Origin: Sphingomonas populi
GTDB lineage: Bacteria > Pseudomonadota > Alphaproteobacteria > Sphingomonadales > Sphingomonadaceae
NCBI RefSeq assembly: GCF_004208535.1
Contig: NZ_SGIS01000007.1
Coordinates: 17,701-81,700, forward strand
Reading direction: 5' to 3'
DNA length: 64,000 bases
The position numbers were made by a program, and so were the translations under genes. Below the pieces are notes generated by a model. It saw only the letters and a list, made by a program, of their open reading frames with translations. It searched no databases and was not told where the DNA came from. Shown here piece after piece: positions 47,840-57,855 of the stretch (positions are counted from its first letter, which is position 1; each line of letters starts with the position of its first letter).

Positions 47840-48973
47840 ATGATGAGCGAACACAACCTGCTTGGCAGCCGGCTCAAGGCGAAAGCGGCGGAGCTTGGCT
47901 TCGTGGCGTGCGGCGTGGCGCGCGCCGACGCGACGCCGCGTGCGGGTGAACGGCTGCACCAGTGGCTCGCGCAAGGGATGCACGGCGACATGCTGTGGAT
48001 GGCCGAGCGTGCCGGGCAGCGCGAAAGCCCGGCGGCATTGTGGCCGGCGGTGCGCAGCGTGATCGCGCTCGGCATGAGCTACGCGCCCGCCGCCGATCCG
48101 CTCGCGCTGGCGGAGGAAGGCAGCATAGGCCGCATCTCGGTCTATGCGCAGGGCGGCGATTATCACGATGTCGTCAAGCGCGCATTGAAGGCACTGGCGC
48201 GCTGGCTGATGGCGGAGGCGCCGGGCACCGACCTCAAGGTGTTCGTCGATACCGCGCCGGTGATGGAAAAGCCGCTCGCCGAAGCCGCCGGTCTCGGCTG
48301 GCAGGGCAAGCACACCAACATCGTCAGCCGCGATGCCGGGAGTTGGCTGTTTCTCGGTGCGATCTACACGACGCTCGATCTCGACCCCGATGTGGGTGGG
48401 CGCAATAGCTGCGGATCGTGCGACGCCTGCCAGCGCGCTTGCCCGACCGACGCCTTTCCCGCGCCCTACCGGCTCGATGCGCGGCGCTGCATCTCGTATC
48501 TGACGATCGAACATGCCGGGCCGATCCCGCAGGAATTTCGCACCGGGATCGGCAATCGCATCTATGGCTGCGATGATTGCCTCGCGGTGTGCCCGTGGAA
48601 CAAGTTCGCCACCGCCGCCGCCGCCAACCGCGCCTTTCTGCCGCGCGCGGAACTCGCCGCGCCCGCGCTCGCCGATCTGCTTGCGCTGAGTGATGCGGAT
48701 TTCCGCGCGGTGTTCGCGGGATCGCCGATCAAGCGGATCGGTCGCGACCGGATGGTGCGCAATTGTTTGATCGCGGCGGGTAACAGTGGGGTGCCGGCGC
48801 TGGTCGATCCGGTCGCGCGGCTGCTGGGCGATCCTGCGCCGGTGGTGCGCGGCGCAGCGGTGTGGGCGCTGGCGCGGCTGGATGTCGATCGCGCGCTTCG
48901 GGAGAAAACGGGGCAGATGCTGCTCGAAGCGGATGCTGGCGTTGTAGAGGAATGGGCCGCTGTAATCCTGTAA
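47840..48973 (+). CDS. queG: Epoxyqueuosine reductase
   Basis: QueG converts epoxyqueuosine to queuosine in tRNA anticodons using cobalamin and two iron-sulphur clusters. Two 4Fe-4S motifs are visible: [12 protein letters not shown] near 193 and CDDCLAVCP near 240, with HEAT-like repeats in the last ~80 residues. The 377-residue length is typical. Two adjacent ATGs start it (47840 and 47843). It is divergent from the ABC transporter genes. It needs vitamin B12, as does metH elsewhere in the window. Confidence 0.95.
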   Translation: MMSEHNLLGSRLKAKAAELGFVACGVARADATPRAGERLHQWLAQGMHGDMLWMAERAGQRESPAALWPAVRSVIALGMSYAPAADPLALAEEGSIGRISVYAQGGDYHDVVKRALKALARWLMAEAPGTDLKVFVDTAPVMEKPLAEAAGLGWQGKHTNIVSRDAGSWLFLGAIYTTLDLDPDVGGRNSCGSCDACQRACPTDAFPAPYRLDARRCISYLTIEHAGPIPQEFRTGIGNRIYGCDDCLAVCPWNKFATAAAANRAFLPRAELAAPALADLLALSDADFRAVFAGSPIKRIGRDRMVRNCLIAAGNSGVPALVDPVARLLGDPAPVVRGAAVWALARLDVDRALREKTGQMLLEADAGVVEEWAAVIL

Positions 48974-48981
48974 TCCTACCC

Positions 48982-50292
48982 TCAACCGTTCGTGTCGAGC
49001 GAAGTCGAGACACCTGCGCCTCGTTGCAGTCCCTCGACTTCGCTCGGGACGAACGGTGGCTCTTGCCCACCCTCCCGCGCCCGCCCCAGCCCGACCGTGA
49101 TCGCGATGTCCATCGTCACGTTGCCGACGGTGCGGAACAGGTCGGGGATCGTCTCGACCGCGATCAACAGCCCGAGCGCCTCGATTGGCACGCCCATCGC
49201 GAACGCGACCGGCGCGACCGAGGCGATGTAGCTGATCGTGCCGGGCAGGCTGACCGACCCCATCGTCGTGATCGCCGCCGTACACACCCCCGCCGCGAGC
49301 GCACCCGGCCCGATCGGCACGCCGAGCCAGTGCGCGATATAGAGCGCGACCGCGAGGTTCATCGCCGGGCTGGTCGCGCGGAAGATCGCGACGGCAAGCG
49401 GCAGCACGATCCCCGCCGCCGCAGGCGCGGCACCGAGCGATTCACTGGCCGCCAGCATCGTCGGCAAGGTCGCGAGCGAGGATTGCGTCGAGATCGCCAC
49501 CGCCTGCGCTGGTGCAGCGGCGCGCGCGAAGCTGAACAGGGAGACCCGGCCGAACAGCACCGCGACCGGATAGGCCGACAGCAAGACGACGAAGCCGATC
49601 GCCGACACGACGACGATATAATGCAGCAAAGCGCCGAACGCCGCCGCGCCGGTGCGTGCGCCCACGCCATAAGCGAGCGCGCCGACACCGATCGGCGCGA
49701 GCCGCAACACCCAGCCGATGATGATGAGCAACGCATCGGTGATCGCCTGGAACCAGCGCGTCAGCATCGCGCGCGGTTCGGGCGCGAGCTGGGTGATCGC
49801 GAAGGCGAGCGCGAGCGCGAACACGGTGAGCGGCAGGAAGGAATCGCCCGCCGCCGCGCTCACCACGTTCGACGGCACGATCGTCTCGAAGAACGCACCC
49901 AGCGTCGGCACCGCGCCGACCGGCTGCGCGCCGGTCAGCGCCTGCCGCAGCGCCGCCGACCAACTTGCGGGCAACGGCCACAGATCGAGCAGCAGCGGCG
50001 TGACGATCGCGGACATGATCGTGGTCGACCACAGGATGACGACCATCGTCAGCACCGCGCGCAGTGCGAGCTTGCCGGCGCGCGCGGCATCGGCAGCGGC
50101 GCCCACGCCGGTCACCAGCAACCCGACGATCAGCGGCACGATCACCATCTGCAACCCGTGCAGCCAGGCGAGCCCGACCGGCTGGGTGAAGCCGGTGATG
50201 GTCAGCGCGAGCTTCGCGTCGACCGCGACCAGCGCGATGCCGATCAACAGCCCGCTCACCAGCGCCAGCAGAATGCGTGTTGCCTGCGACAT
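48982..50292 (-). CDS. Dicarboxylate/amino acid:cation symporter (DAACS), C-terminus from a repeat
   Basis: The 436-residue protein has eight helices and re-entrant loops of the GltP/DctA family, with SSLATLPTM and TSPAMNLAVALY motifs. It would take up dicarboxylates or glutamate-type amino acids with Na+ or H+. The last ~25 residues (PPFVPSEVEGLQRGAGVSTS onward) are encoded by the palindromic repeat at 48985-49057, so the original stop was probably nearer 49060 and the tail is acquired. ATG 50292 is the start. Convergent with queG. Confidence 0.92.
   Translation of the reverse strand: MSQATRILLALVSGLLIGIALVAVDAKLALTITGFTQPVGLAWLHGLQMVIVPLIVGLLVTGVGAAADAARAGKLALRAVLTMVVILWSTTIMSAIVTPLLLDLWPLPASWSAALRQALTGAQPVGAVPTLGAFFETIVPSNVVSAAAGDSFLPLTVFALALAFAITQLAPEPRAMLTRWFQAITDALLIIIGWVLRLAPIGVGALAYGVGARTGAAAFGALLHYIVVVSAIGFVVLLSAYPVAVLFGRVSLFSFARAAAPAQAVAISTQSSLATLPTMLAASESLGAAPAAAGIVLPLAVAIFRATSPAMNLAVALYIAHWLGVPIGPGALAAGVCTAAITTMGSVSLPGTISYIASVAPVAFAMGVPIEALGLLIAVETIPDLFRTVGNVTMDIAITVGLGRAREGGQEPPFVPSEVEGLQRGAGVSTSLDTNG
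48985..49057. repeat. Full 'ACCGTTCGT...ACGAACGGT' repeat inside a coding end
   Basis: Same family as 43568-43644, here lying in the 3' end of the symporter gene and just after queG. The translated minus strand gives FVPSEVEG, a hallmark of this repeat. Confidence 0.88.
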
Positions 50293-50377
50293 GCCTGTTC
50301 CCCCTGTACCGCTCTAACGGACGGGGAACGCGCTAAAATGGCAAGTGGATTTTAGGGGGTAACGTGTGTCGCGCGCT

Positions 50378-50929
50378 TTAGAAGGCGGCGGTCTCGATCG
50401 CGCCGGTCTGCGCGCTCGCCAGCGTCATCCTCGGCGCAGGAGCACTCGTGTCCGGCTCGACATCGTCATTGCCGGCATGGCCCGAATAGATGAAGCCCTT
50501 GGTGGGATAAGCGGTGGTGCCGAGATCGTGCTGCGGGCCGTACCAGACCTTGACCCTGCTCCAGTCGCCATTGGCCGAGACATCGACCGCGCGAACGTTG
50601 GTCTCGATGCCACCGCGACGCGACCAGTTGGCGTGGGTGAGCAGCACTTCGCGGTCGTTTACCACCGCGCTGACCATCGCGACATGGCCAAGGCGCATAT
50701 GGCCGGTCGAGGCGAAGGCGAGGACGGCGCCGACCTTGGGAGCGTGGCCGCGATCATACCGGCCAGCGGCCTGACCCCACCAGGTATTGGCGTTGCCGCG
50801 AATTTCGATGCCCGAGATCGTGCGAGCATAAGGCGCACACTGCCAGAACTGAGCCGCCGCAGGGGCCGTTGCCGTTAGGGCGCAGCACAACACCAGCGCA
50901 AAACGCGCTGCGATCAATTGGAATTTCAT
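50378..50929 (-). CDS. Exported CHAP-domain peptidoglycan hydrolase
   Basis: A signal peptide (MKFQLIAARFALVLCCALTA, cleaved near AAAQ) leads to a CHAP (NlpC/P60-like) domain. The likely catalytic cysteine is at 31 (QCAPYAR) and the histidine is in LGHVAMV near 81, followed by HANW. About 183 residues. CHAP enzymes cleave peptide bridges in peptidoglycan. A G-rich stretch lies before ATG 50929. It is divergent from the small lipoprotein at 51132. Confidence 0.87.
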   Translation of the reverse strand: MKFQLIAARFALVLCCALTATAPAAAQFWQCAPYARTISGIEIRGNANTWWGQAAGRYDRGHAPKVGAVLAFASTGHMRLGHVAMVSAVVNDREVLLTHANWSRRGGIETNVRAVDVSANGDWSRVKVWYGPQHDLGTTAYPTKGFIYSGHAGNDDVEPDTSAPAPRMTLASAQTGAIETAAF

Positions 50930-51131
50930 GCGACCCCCCAAAGGTCTTTTGCTTCGTTGAGGCTATTGAGCAGGTCGCGGACACGATGAAAACCCTGTCG
51001 CAGCGATGAACGGAACCTTTTCCGATGAAGCGTGTTACACCAACGATGACTGCCCCTCGGCACCGTGCTTCGGCGCGACAGGTCGGCGTCTGCGCTCGCC
51101 ATATCCCTGCGAACGCGGTAGAATCACCTAT

Positions 51132-51590
51132 ATGAAACGCATCGCCCTGGCCCTGTGCCTGCTATCGCTTGCCTGCTCCCCGCGCGGCGGGAGCGGCGAT
51201 GCCGATGCGATCTACAATGCCGGCGAGCAGGAGGCGCAATTGTCGCCGGGGGTACAGCCCGTGCGGATCGGCGAGGGCGGCCCGGGCTTCGCGGCGTGCG
51301 CGGCGGCGGGAACGGTCGTCAACCTGTCGCCGCAGGACCAACCCTATCTGCCGATACGCACCGCGCCGTTCGCCGAAGCGAGCGAGATCGGGCGGCTGGA
51401 AAACGGCACCGCTTTGCTATTGTGCTCGCATTCGCTCGACCAGCGCTGGCAGGGTGTGGTGGTGCCGCCCGCCGGCGGCGCTGCGGCCGATTGCGGCGTC
51501 TCGGCGCCGGTGGCATCGCCGCGCGGCTATGCCGGGCCGTGTCGCTCGGGCTGGGTTTCGGCCGCGTTCGTGCGGGCGCGGGCCGGGTAG
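51132..51590 (+). CDS. SH3-like small lipoprotein
   Basis: MKRIALALCLLSLAC gives a lipobox (LSLAC, cysteine 15). The mature protein (about 138 residues) contains YLPIRTAPFAEASEIGRLENGT, the start of a bacterial SH3b fold, and four later cysteines that may pair (CSHS, CGVS, CRSG). SH3b domains bind cell-wall peptides. It starts at ATG 51132, just after a TAGAAT box. It is divergent from the CHAP gene, consistent with a shared wall-turnover role, but that is inference. Confidence 0.8.
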   Translation: MKRIALALCLLSLACSPRGGSGDADAIYNAGEQEAQLSPGVQPVRIGEGGPGFAACAAAGTVVNLSPQDQPYLPIRTAPFAEASEIGRLENGTALLLCSHSLDQRWQGVVVPPAGGAAADCGVSAPVASPRGYAGPCRSGWVSAAFVRARAG

Positions 51591-51604
51591 AGAAACTTAC
51601 CCGG

Positions 51605-51641
51605 ACCCGTTCGTGCCGAGCGACGTCGAGGCACGAACGGA
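51605..51641. repeat. Short copy of the 'CCGTTCGTGCCGAG' repeat
   Basis: ACCCGTTCGTGCCGAGCGAC and its near complement GGCACGAACGG form one hairpin between the convergent lipoprotein and malic enzyme genes. Confidence 0.75.
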
Positions 51642-51656
51642 TCTGGTTTGCCGCAC

Positions 51657-53915
51657 TTACCGCGCGATGCCGCCTGCGGCGAGCACCGCCAGCGTCACCA
51701 GCTCGCTCGCGGTCGATGTCATCGGCGCGATCTGCACGCTCTTTTCCATGCCGATCAGCATCGGGCCGATCACCGCATCGCCGCCGAGTTCGCGCAGCAG
51801 CTTGGCGGAGATGTTGGCCGATTGCAGGCCCGGCATCACCAGCACGTTGGCCGGCCCCGACAGCCGCGCGAACGGGAAGTTGGCGAGCTGCTTGGGGTTG
51901 AGCGCGACGTCCGCCGCCATCTCGCCTTCATATTCGAAGCTGACCTGCCGCCCGTCGAGCACCGTCACCGCATCGCGGATATTGTCGAGGAAGTCGCCGC
52001 CGGGATTGCCGAAGGTCGAATAGCTGAGGAACGCGACGCGCGGCTCATGCCCCATGCGGCGCGCGACCGCCGCCGTATCCTCGGCGATGTCGGCGAGTTC
52101 CTCGGCGGTCGGCCGCTCGTTGACGGTGGTGTCGGCGAGGAAGACGGTGTGGCTCTGGCCGACCATCAGGTGAATGCCGAACGGCGTGCGCCCCGCCGCC
52201 GGATCGATGACGCGACGGATCTCGCGCATCGTGTGCGCGTACGTGCGGGTCGTGCCGGTGATCATCGCATCGGCTTCGCCGAGCTGGAGCAGCACCGCGC
52301 CGAAGATGTTGCGATCCTGATTGATCATCCGCTCGCAATCGCGGCGCAGATAGCCGCGCCGCTGGAGCCGCTCGTACAGGAAATCGACCATGCGCGGCAC
52401 CAGCGGCGAATTGCGGCTGTTGTGCAGTTCATAGGTGGAAGGATCGGTGACGCCGAGCGCGCGCAGCCGATCCGGCACGTCGTCACGACCGACCAGCACC
52501 GGCACGCCGTAGCCACCGTCCTTGAACGCGATCGCCGCGCGCAGCACGGTCTCTTCCTCGCCCTCGGCGAACAGCACGCGCTTGGGATGCGCCTTGGCCC
52601 CTTCATACGCGAGCGTCAGCACCGAGGTGGTCGGATTGAGCCGCGCCTTGAGGCTCTGGCGATAGGCTTCGATATCGAGGATCGGCTTGGTGGCGACGCC
52701 CGAATCCATCGCCGCCTTGGCGACGGCGACGGGGACGATTTCCATCAGGCGCGGATCGAACGGTGCCGGGATGATGTAATCGGGGCCGAAGCTGTGCTGG
52801 ACGCCATAGGCCACCGCGACCTCCTCGGGAACCTGCTGGCGCGCCAGCGCCGCCAGCGCCTGCGAGGCGGCTACCTTCATCTCGTCGTTGATCGTCGTCG
52901 CGCGCACGTCGAGCGCGCCGCGGAAGATGAACGGGAAGCAGAGCACGTTGTTGATCTGGTTCGGATAATCCGAACGGCCCGTCGCGATGATGACGTCAGG
53001 GCGAACGCGCTTGGCGTCGGGCGGGCTGATTTCGGGGTCGGGGTTGGCCATCGCGAAGATGATCGGCTTGGGCGCCATCTTGGCCAGGAATTCGGCCGGC
53101 AGCGCGCCGGCGGCGGACAAGCCCAGGAACACGTCGGCCCCGTCGAGCGCCTCCTCCAGCGTGCGCCGATCAGTGACGGCGGCGTGTGCCGACTGCCACT
53201 GGTTGACGCCCTCACGGCCCTGATAGATCACGCCGGTACGGTCGCACATCAGCAGATTGTCGCCGGGCAAGCCCATCGCCTTGATGAGCGCGGCGCAGGC
53301 GATCGCCGCCGCGCCGGCGCCGTTCACCACCAGCTTGGTGGTCTTGATGTCGCGCCCGGTGAGGAACAAGGCGTTGATGAGGCCGGCGGCGGCGATGATC
53401 GCGGTGCCGTGCTGATCGTCATGGAACACCGGGATGTTCATGCGTTCGCGCAAGGTCTGCTCGATCACGAAGCATTCGGGCGCCTTGATGTCTTCGAGGT
53501 TGATGCCGCCGAAGCTCGGCTCCATCAGCTCGACCGCGTCGATGATGCGATCGACGTCCTCGGTCTTGAGTTCGATGTCGATCGAGTCGACGTCGGCGAA
53601 GCGCTTGAACAGCACCGCCTTGCCTTCCATCACCGGCTTCGACGCGAGCGCACCGAGATTGCCGAGGCCCAGGATCGCGGTGCCGTTCGAGATCACCGCG
53701 ACGAGATTGCCCTTGGCGGTGTAATCATAGGCAAGTGCAGGATCTTGCGCGATCGCCAGCACCGGCACCGCGACGCCGGGCGAATAGGCGAGCGCGAGAT
53801 CGCGCTGCGTCGCCATCGGCTTGGACGCGATGATCTCGATCTTGCCGGGGCGTCCCTCGGAGTGGAACAGCAGAGCTTCACGCTCCGAAAACTGGACGTT
53901 CGATTCGTTCGACAT
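51657..53915 (-). CDS. maeB: NADP-dependent malic enzyme with phosphotransacetylase-like domain
   Basis: MaeB decarboxylates malate to pyruvate with NADP+. The 752-residue protein has the malic domains in the first ~430 residues ([35 protein letters not shown]-binding [10 protein letters not shown]) and a C-terminal phosphotransacetylase-type domain (about 435-750), which is regulatory rather than catalytic in MaeB. Length is standard for this fused form. ATG 53915 starts it. It supplies NADPH alongside zwf elsewhere in the window. Confidence 0.96.
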   Translation of the reverse strand: MSNESNVQFSEREALLFHSEGRPGKIEIIASKPMATQRDLALAYSPGVAVPVLAIAQDPALAYDYTAKGNLVAVISNGTAILGLGNLGALASKPVMEGKAVLFKRFADVDSIDIELKTEDVDRIIDAVELMEPSFGGINLEDIKAPECFVIEQTLRERMNIPVFHDDQHGTAIIAAAGLINALFLTGRDIKTTKLVVNGAGAAAIACAALIKAMGLPGDNLLMCDRTGVIYQGREGVNQWQSAHAAVTDRRTLEEALDGADVFLGLSAAGALPAEFLAKMAPKPIIFAMANPDPEISPPDAKRVRPDVIIATGRSDYPNQINNVLCFPFIFRGALDVRATTINDEMKVAASQALAALARQQVPEEVAVAYGVQHSFGPDYIIPAPFDPRLMEIVPVAVAKAAMDSGVATKPILDIEAYRQSLKARLNPTTSVLTLAYEGAKAHPKRVLFAEGEEETVLRAAIAFKDGGYGVPVLVGRDDVPDRLRALGVTDPSTYELHNSRNSPLVPRMVDFLYERLQRRGYLRRDCERMINQDRNIFGAVLLQLGEADAMITGTTRTYAHTMREIRRVIDPAAGRTPFGIHLMVGQSHTVFLADTTVNERPTAEELADIAEDTAAVARRMGHEPRVAFLSYSTFGNPGGDFLDNIRDAVTVLDGRQVSFEYEGEMAADVALNPKQLANFPFARLSGPANVLVMPGLQSANISAKLLRELGGDAVIGPMLIGMEKSVQIAPMTSTASELVTLAVLAAGGIAR

Positions 53916-53976
53916 GGGGCAGCCTTCTCCAGAAGCGTCCAGCCCTTAGTGTCCCTGTCCCCGAAAGGGAACGCCG

Positions 53977-54360
53977 CTATCGGATTTTGCGCGTATCAAA
54001 GTCCTGCCGGGCGCGCTCGATACGGTCGATATTGGTCTCGGCCCAAGTCCACACGCCGCAGAACGCTTCGCTCAACGTGTGTCCGAGATCGGTCAGCCGG
54101 TAATCGACATGCGGCGGGATGACGGGGTGGACCGTGCGTACCAGCAACCCGTCACGCTCCATCGCGCGCACCGTCTGCGTCAGCATCTTCTGGCTGATTC
54201 CGGTTACTTCGCGCACGAGTTCGGTGAAGCGCAGCACCGGATGCTGGGTCAGCGCCTCCAGCACGATCATCGTCCATTTGTCGGCGACGCGGCCGATCAC
54301 ATCGGTGACGAGCGCCTCGACACGAGGATCGAGTTCCGGGTGGCACGACGTATCTTCCAT
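53977..54360 (-). CDS. HxlR-family transcriptional regulator
   Basis: The 127-residue winged-helix protein matches HxlR (GRVADKWTMIVLEAL, RFTELVREVTGISQKMLTQT, RDGLLVRTVHPVIPPHVDY). A cysteine at position 6 of the N-terminus may allow thiol sensing, as in some HxlR proteins, though its conservation here is unknown. AAGGAG precedes ATG 54360. It is divergent from the SDR gene, and a 27-base dyad lies between, so it likely represses both. Confidence 0.93.
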   Translation of the reverse strand: MEDTSCHPELDPRVEALVTDVIGRVADKWTMIVLEALTQHPVLRFTELVREVTGISQKMLTQTVRAMERDGLLVRTVHPVIPPHVDYRLTDLGHTLSEAFCGVWTWAETNIDRIERARQDFDTRKIR

Positions 54361-54373
54361 AACTCTCCTTTTG

Positions 54374-54400
54374 GTAAGTACCGAACTTTTCGGTGCTTAC
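54374..54400. promoter_or_regulatory. Candidate HxlR operator, GTAAGTACCGAA-CTT-TTCGGTGCTTAC
   Basis: 12-bp arms with one mismatch and a three-base centre lie between the divergent HxlR and SDR genes, close to the HxlR start. GTAC-type dyads are common HxlR sites. Binding is inferred. Confidence 0.6.
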
Positions 54401-54460
54401 TTTCCATGCGTAACCGAGGCGCTACATCCGCGTCCATCACCCTTCATCAGGAGACGCAGC

Positions 54461-55213
54461 ATGGACATCACCGGCAACGTTATTCTCATCACCGGCGGCG
54501 GATCGGGGATCGGTCGTGCGCTCGCCATCGCGCTGCACGAACGCGGCAACCGCGTGATCGTCGCGGGCCGCCGGCTGGAGCCGCTCGAACAGCTCGCCGC
54601 CGATGTTCCGGGCATCGCCGTCGCGCAGCTCGACATCGCCGACCCGCACGCGATCGCGCCGTTCGCGGCGTCGGTCACCGCCGCCCACCCCGCGCTCAAC
54701 GTCGTCATCCATAACGCCGGCATCATGCGGGCTGAAGATTTGCTCGCCGATGGTTTCGCGCTCGACACCGCTGAGGCGACGATCGCGACCAACCTGCTCG
54801 GTCCGATCCGCCTGACAGCCGCGCTGCTGCCGCATCTGCGTGCGCAGCCCAAGGCAAGCATCCTCACCGTTTCGTCGGGCCTCGCCTTCGTGCCGCTGGC
54901 CGCGACGCCGACCTACTCCGCGACCAAGGCGGCGATCCATAGCTGGAGCCAGTCGCTGCGCGCGCAGCTTGCGCCGACCGGCATCGACGTGATCGAGATC
55001 GCGCCGCCCGCCGTCGCGACCGATCTGATGCCCGGCCACGCGCAGAACCCCAATTCGATGCCGCTCGACGCTTATATCGCCGAGACGATGGCGCTGTTCG
55101 AAGCGCACCCGCACGGCCCGGAGAACACCGTCGAGCGCGTGCTCTTTCTGCGCAACGCCGAGCACGACGGCCACTACGACGAGACGTTCGCGATGCTCAA
55201 CCAGCGGCATTGA
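54461..55213 (+). CDS. Short-chain dehydrogenase/reductase (DltE-like)
   Basis: The 250-residue SDR has the nucleotide loop TGGGSGIGRAL at about 11-21, NNAG-like HNAG, and the catalytic YSATK (about 154-158) with an upstream Ser. It resembles the DltE subgroup (EIAPPAVATDLMPG). AGGAGA precedes ATG 54461. Expression is probably set by the divergent HxlR regulator. Substrate unknown. Confidence 0.92.
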   Translation: MDITGNVILITGGGSGIGRALAIALHERGNRVIVAGRRLEPLEQLAADVPGIAVAQLDIADPHAIAPFAASVTAAHPALNVVIHNAGIMRAEDLLADGFALDTAEATIATNLLGPIRLTAALLPHLRAQPKASILTVSSGLAFVPLAATPTYSATKAAIHSWSQSLRAQLAPTGIDVIEIAPPAVATDLMPGHAQNPNSMPLDAYIAETMALFEAHPHGPENTVERVLFLRNAEHDGHYDETFAMLNQRH

Positions 55214-55246
55214 GCCGCCGACCCCAAGCCTCTATCGGCTGGGAGC

Positions 55247-57847
55247 GTGACTGACCCCGTTTCCGCTCCCACGCCGATGATGGCGCAATATCTCGCACTC
55301 AAGGCCGAGGCGCAGGATTGCCTGCTCTTCTACCGGATGGGCGATTTCTTCGAGATGTTCTTCGAAGACGCCAAGATCGCCGCCGCCTGTCTCGACATCG
55401 CGCTGACCGCGCGCGGCGAGCATCATGGCGTGGCGATCCCGATGTGCGGCGTGCCGGTGCATGCGGCGGAGGGGTATCTCGCGCGGCTCATCAAGGCCGG
55501 GCACCGCGTCGCCATCGCCGAGCAGACCGAGTCGCCCGCCGAAGCCAAAAAGCGCGGCGGATCGAAGACGCTGGTCGCGCGCGGCATCGTCCGCGTGGTG
55601 ACGGCGGGGACGCTGACCGAGGAAGCGCTGCTCGACGCGCGTGCCGCCAATTGGTGCGTCGCGATCGGCGAGGCGGGCGGCGAGGTGGCGCTCGCCGCCG
55701 CCGACATTTCGACGGGCCGCTTCGAAGTGATCGAGACGAGCGCCGCCAATCTCACCACCGAACTCGCCCGGCTCAACCCCGCCGAGACGATCGCCGCCGA
55801 GGACAGCGCTTTCGCCGACGTGACGACGTCGCTGCGGCCCAAGCCCGGCTTCGACAGCGCGCGCGGCGAGGCGCGGTTGCGCGATCTGTACGGTGTCGCG
55901 ACGCTCGACGGCTTCGGCCAGTTCAGCCGCGCCGCGCTGGCGGCGGCGGGCGGCCTCGTCGCCTATCTCGACCATAATGGCAAAGGCGCGCTGCCGTTCC
56001 TGCGCCCGCCGGTGCTACGCCAGAGCGCGCAGGCAATGGCGATCGACGCGGCGACGCGCGAGAGCCTCGAACTCACCGCCACTACCTCGGGCGCGCGCAA
56101 GGGCAGCCTGCTCGACGCGGTCGATCGTACCGTGACCGGCGCGGGCGCGCGCGCGCTCGCCGCCGACATCGGCGCGCCGCTGGTCGACCGTGCCGCGATC
56201 GAGGCGCGGCTCGATCTCGTCCAGTTGCTGTGCGAGGACGGTGGCCTGCGCGAGTCGCTCCGCGCGACGTTGCGGGCGCTGCCCGATATCGGCCGCGCGC
56301 TCGGCCGGCTCGCGGCGGGGCGCGGGTCTCCGCGCGACCTGGGCCAGTTGCGTGACGGACTCGATGGCGCGTGGCGGTTGGGCGAAAAGCTCGGCGGGGT
56401 CGAGCGTCCCCCCGCCCTGCTCGCCGATCTCGCGCCACGGCTGCGCGGCCACGGCGCGCTGATCGACCTGCTCACGCGGTCTCTGGTGGCGACGCCGCCG
56501 ATCGACGCCTCGGACGGCGGCTATATCGCGCCCGGCTATGACGCCGCGCTCGACGATCTGCGCGATGCCGGCGCGGGCGGGCGGCGCGCGATCGCCGCGC
56601 TGGAGGCGGAGTATCGCGCCCGCACCGGCATCACCGCGCTGAAGATCAAGCATAACGGCGTGCTCGGCTATCATATCGAGGTTGCCGCGCGTGTGGCGGA
56701 TGCGCTGATGACGCCTGACAGCGGCTTCACCCATCGCCAGACGCTCGCCGGCGTAGTGCGCTTCAACGCGCCCGAACTGCATGAAGTCGCGGTCAAGGTA
56801 TCGCAGGCCGGCGCGCATGCGCTCGCCGCCGAGGCAGCGCATCTCGAAGACCTCACACACACCGCGCTCGCCCGGCGCGAGGCTATCGCCGCCACCGCCG
56901 ACGCGCTCGCCCGGCTCGACGCCTCGGCGGGGCTGGCCGAGCGCGCGTGCGAGGGTGGCTGGGTGCGGCCGTCGCTGGTCGATCATGCCTGTTTCGACAT
57001 CGTCGGCGGTCGCCACCCGGTTGTCGAGGATGCGCTGGCGAAGCGCGGCGAGCGCTTTGTCGCCAACGACTGCCGACTCTCAGAAGACTCGCGGCTGTGG
57101 CTCGTGACCGGGCCGAACATGGGCGGCAAATCGACCTTCCTTCGCCAGAACGCGCTGATCGCGGTGCTTGCGCAGGCCGGCAGCTACGTGCCGGCGAGCG
57201 CAGCCACGCTCGGCCTCGTCGACCGGCTGTTCAGCCGCGTCGGCGCGTCGGACAATCTCGCGCGGGGACGGTCCACGTTCATGGTCGAGATGGTCGAAAC
57301 GGCGGCGATCCTCGCCCAGGCGACGCCGCGCAGCTTCGTGATTCTCGATGAAGTCGGGCGCGGCACCTCGACCTATGATGGCCTCGCCATCGCCTGGGCG
57401 GTGGTCGAGGCGATCCACGAGGACAATCGCTGCCGCTGCCTGTTCGCGACGCATTACCATGAACTGACCCGGCTGGCCGAACGCTGCGAGGCACTCAGCC
57501 TCCACCACGTTCGCGCACGCGAGTGGAAGGGCGATCTGGTGCTGCTCCATGAGGTCAGCGAAGGGCCGGCCGATCGCAGCTATGGCCTTGCCGTCGCGCG
57601 ACTGGCGGGGATGTCGCCCGCGACGCTGGCGCGCGCCAAGGCGGTGCTGGCCAAGCTGGAAGCGGGCCGCGCCAAGACCGGCGGCATCGCGGCGGGGCTC
57701 GACGACCTGCCGCTGTTCGCCGCCGCACGCGAGGAAGAGGTGCCGCCCGCCGATCCGGTGCGCGAGGCGCTCGCGGCGATCGATGCCGATGCGCTGACGC
57801 CGCGCGAGGCGCTGGAGCAATTGTACCGGCTGAAGGGTTTGATGTAG
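55247..57847 (+). CDS. mutS: DNA mismatch repair protein MutS
   Basis: MutS recognises mismatches and starts repair. The mismatch-binding start includes DCLLFYRMGDFFEMFFEDA (the Phe-X-Glu mismatch wedge is in FFEMF) and the ATPase has Walker A GPNMGGKST at 622-630 and later DEVGRGTSTYDGLAIAW. 866 residues is normal. GTG 55247 is the start; ATG 55274 or 55277 is an in-frame alternative. No mutL is nearby. glnD follows 141 bases downstream across a large hairpin. Confidence 0.96.
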   Translation: MTDPVSAPTPMMAQYLALKAEAQDCLLFYRMGDFFEMFFEDAKIAAACLDIALTARGEHHGVAIPMCGVPVHAAEGYLARLIKAGHRVAIAEQTESPAEAKKRGGSKTLVARGIVRVVTAGTLTEEALLDARAANWCVAIGEAGGEVALAAADISTGRFEVIETSAANLTTELARLNPAETIAAEDSAFADVTTSLRPKPGFDSARGEARLRDLYGVATLDGFGQFSRAALAAAGGLVAYLDHNGKGALPFLRPPVLRQSAQAMAIDAATRESLELTATTSGARKGSLLDAVDRTVTGAGARALAADIGAPLVDRAAIEARLDLVQLLCEDGGLRESLRATLRALPDIGRALGRLAAGRGSPRDLGQLRDGLDGAWRLGEKLGGVERPPALLADLAPRLRGHGALIDLLTRSLVATPPIDASDGGYIAPGYDAALDDLRDAGAGGRRAIAALEAEYRARTGITALKIKHNGVLGYHIEVAARVADALMTPDSGFTHRQTLAGVVRFNAPELHEVAVKVSQAGAHALAAEAAHLEDLTHTALARREAIAATADALARLDASAGLAERACEGGWVRPSLVDHACFDIVGGRHPVVEDALAKRGERFVANDCRLSEDSRLWLVTGPNMGGKSTFLRQNALIAVLAQAGSYVPASAATLGLVDRLFSRVGASDNLARGRSTFMVEMVETAAILAQATPRSFVILDEVGRGTSTYDGLAIAWAVVEAIHEDNRCRCLFATHYHELTRLAERCEALSLHHVRAREWKGDLVLLHEVSEGPADRSYGLAVARLAGMSPATLARAKAVLAKLEAGRAKTGGIAAGLDDLPLFAAAREEEVPPADPVREALAAIDADALTPREALEQLYRLKGLM

Positions 57848-57855
57848 CCACACTC

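Noticed and set aside
43568..49057. Repeats considered as a CRISPR array
   Set aside because: Copies are kilobases apart and palindromic, with no regular spacers and no cas genes nearby.
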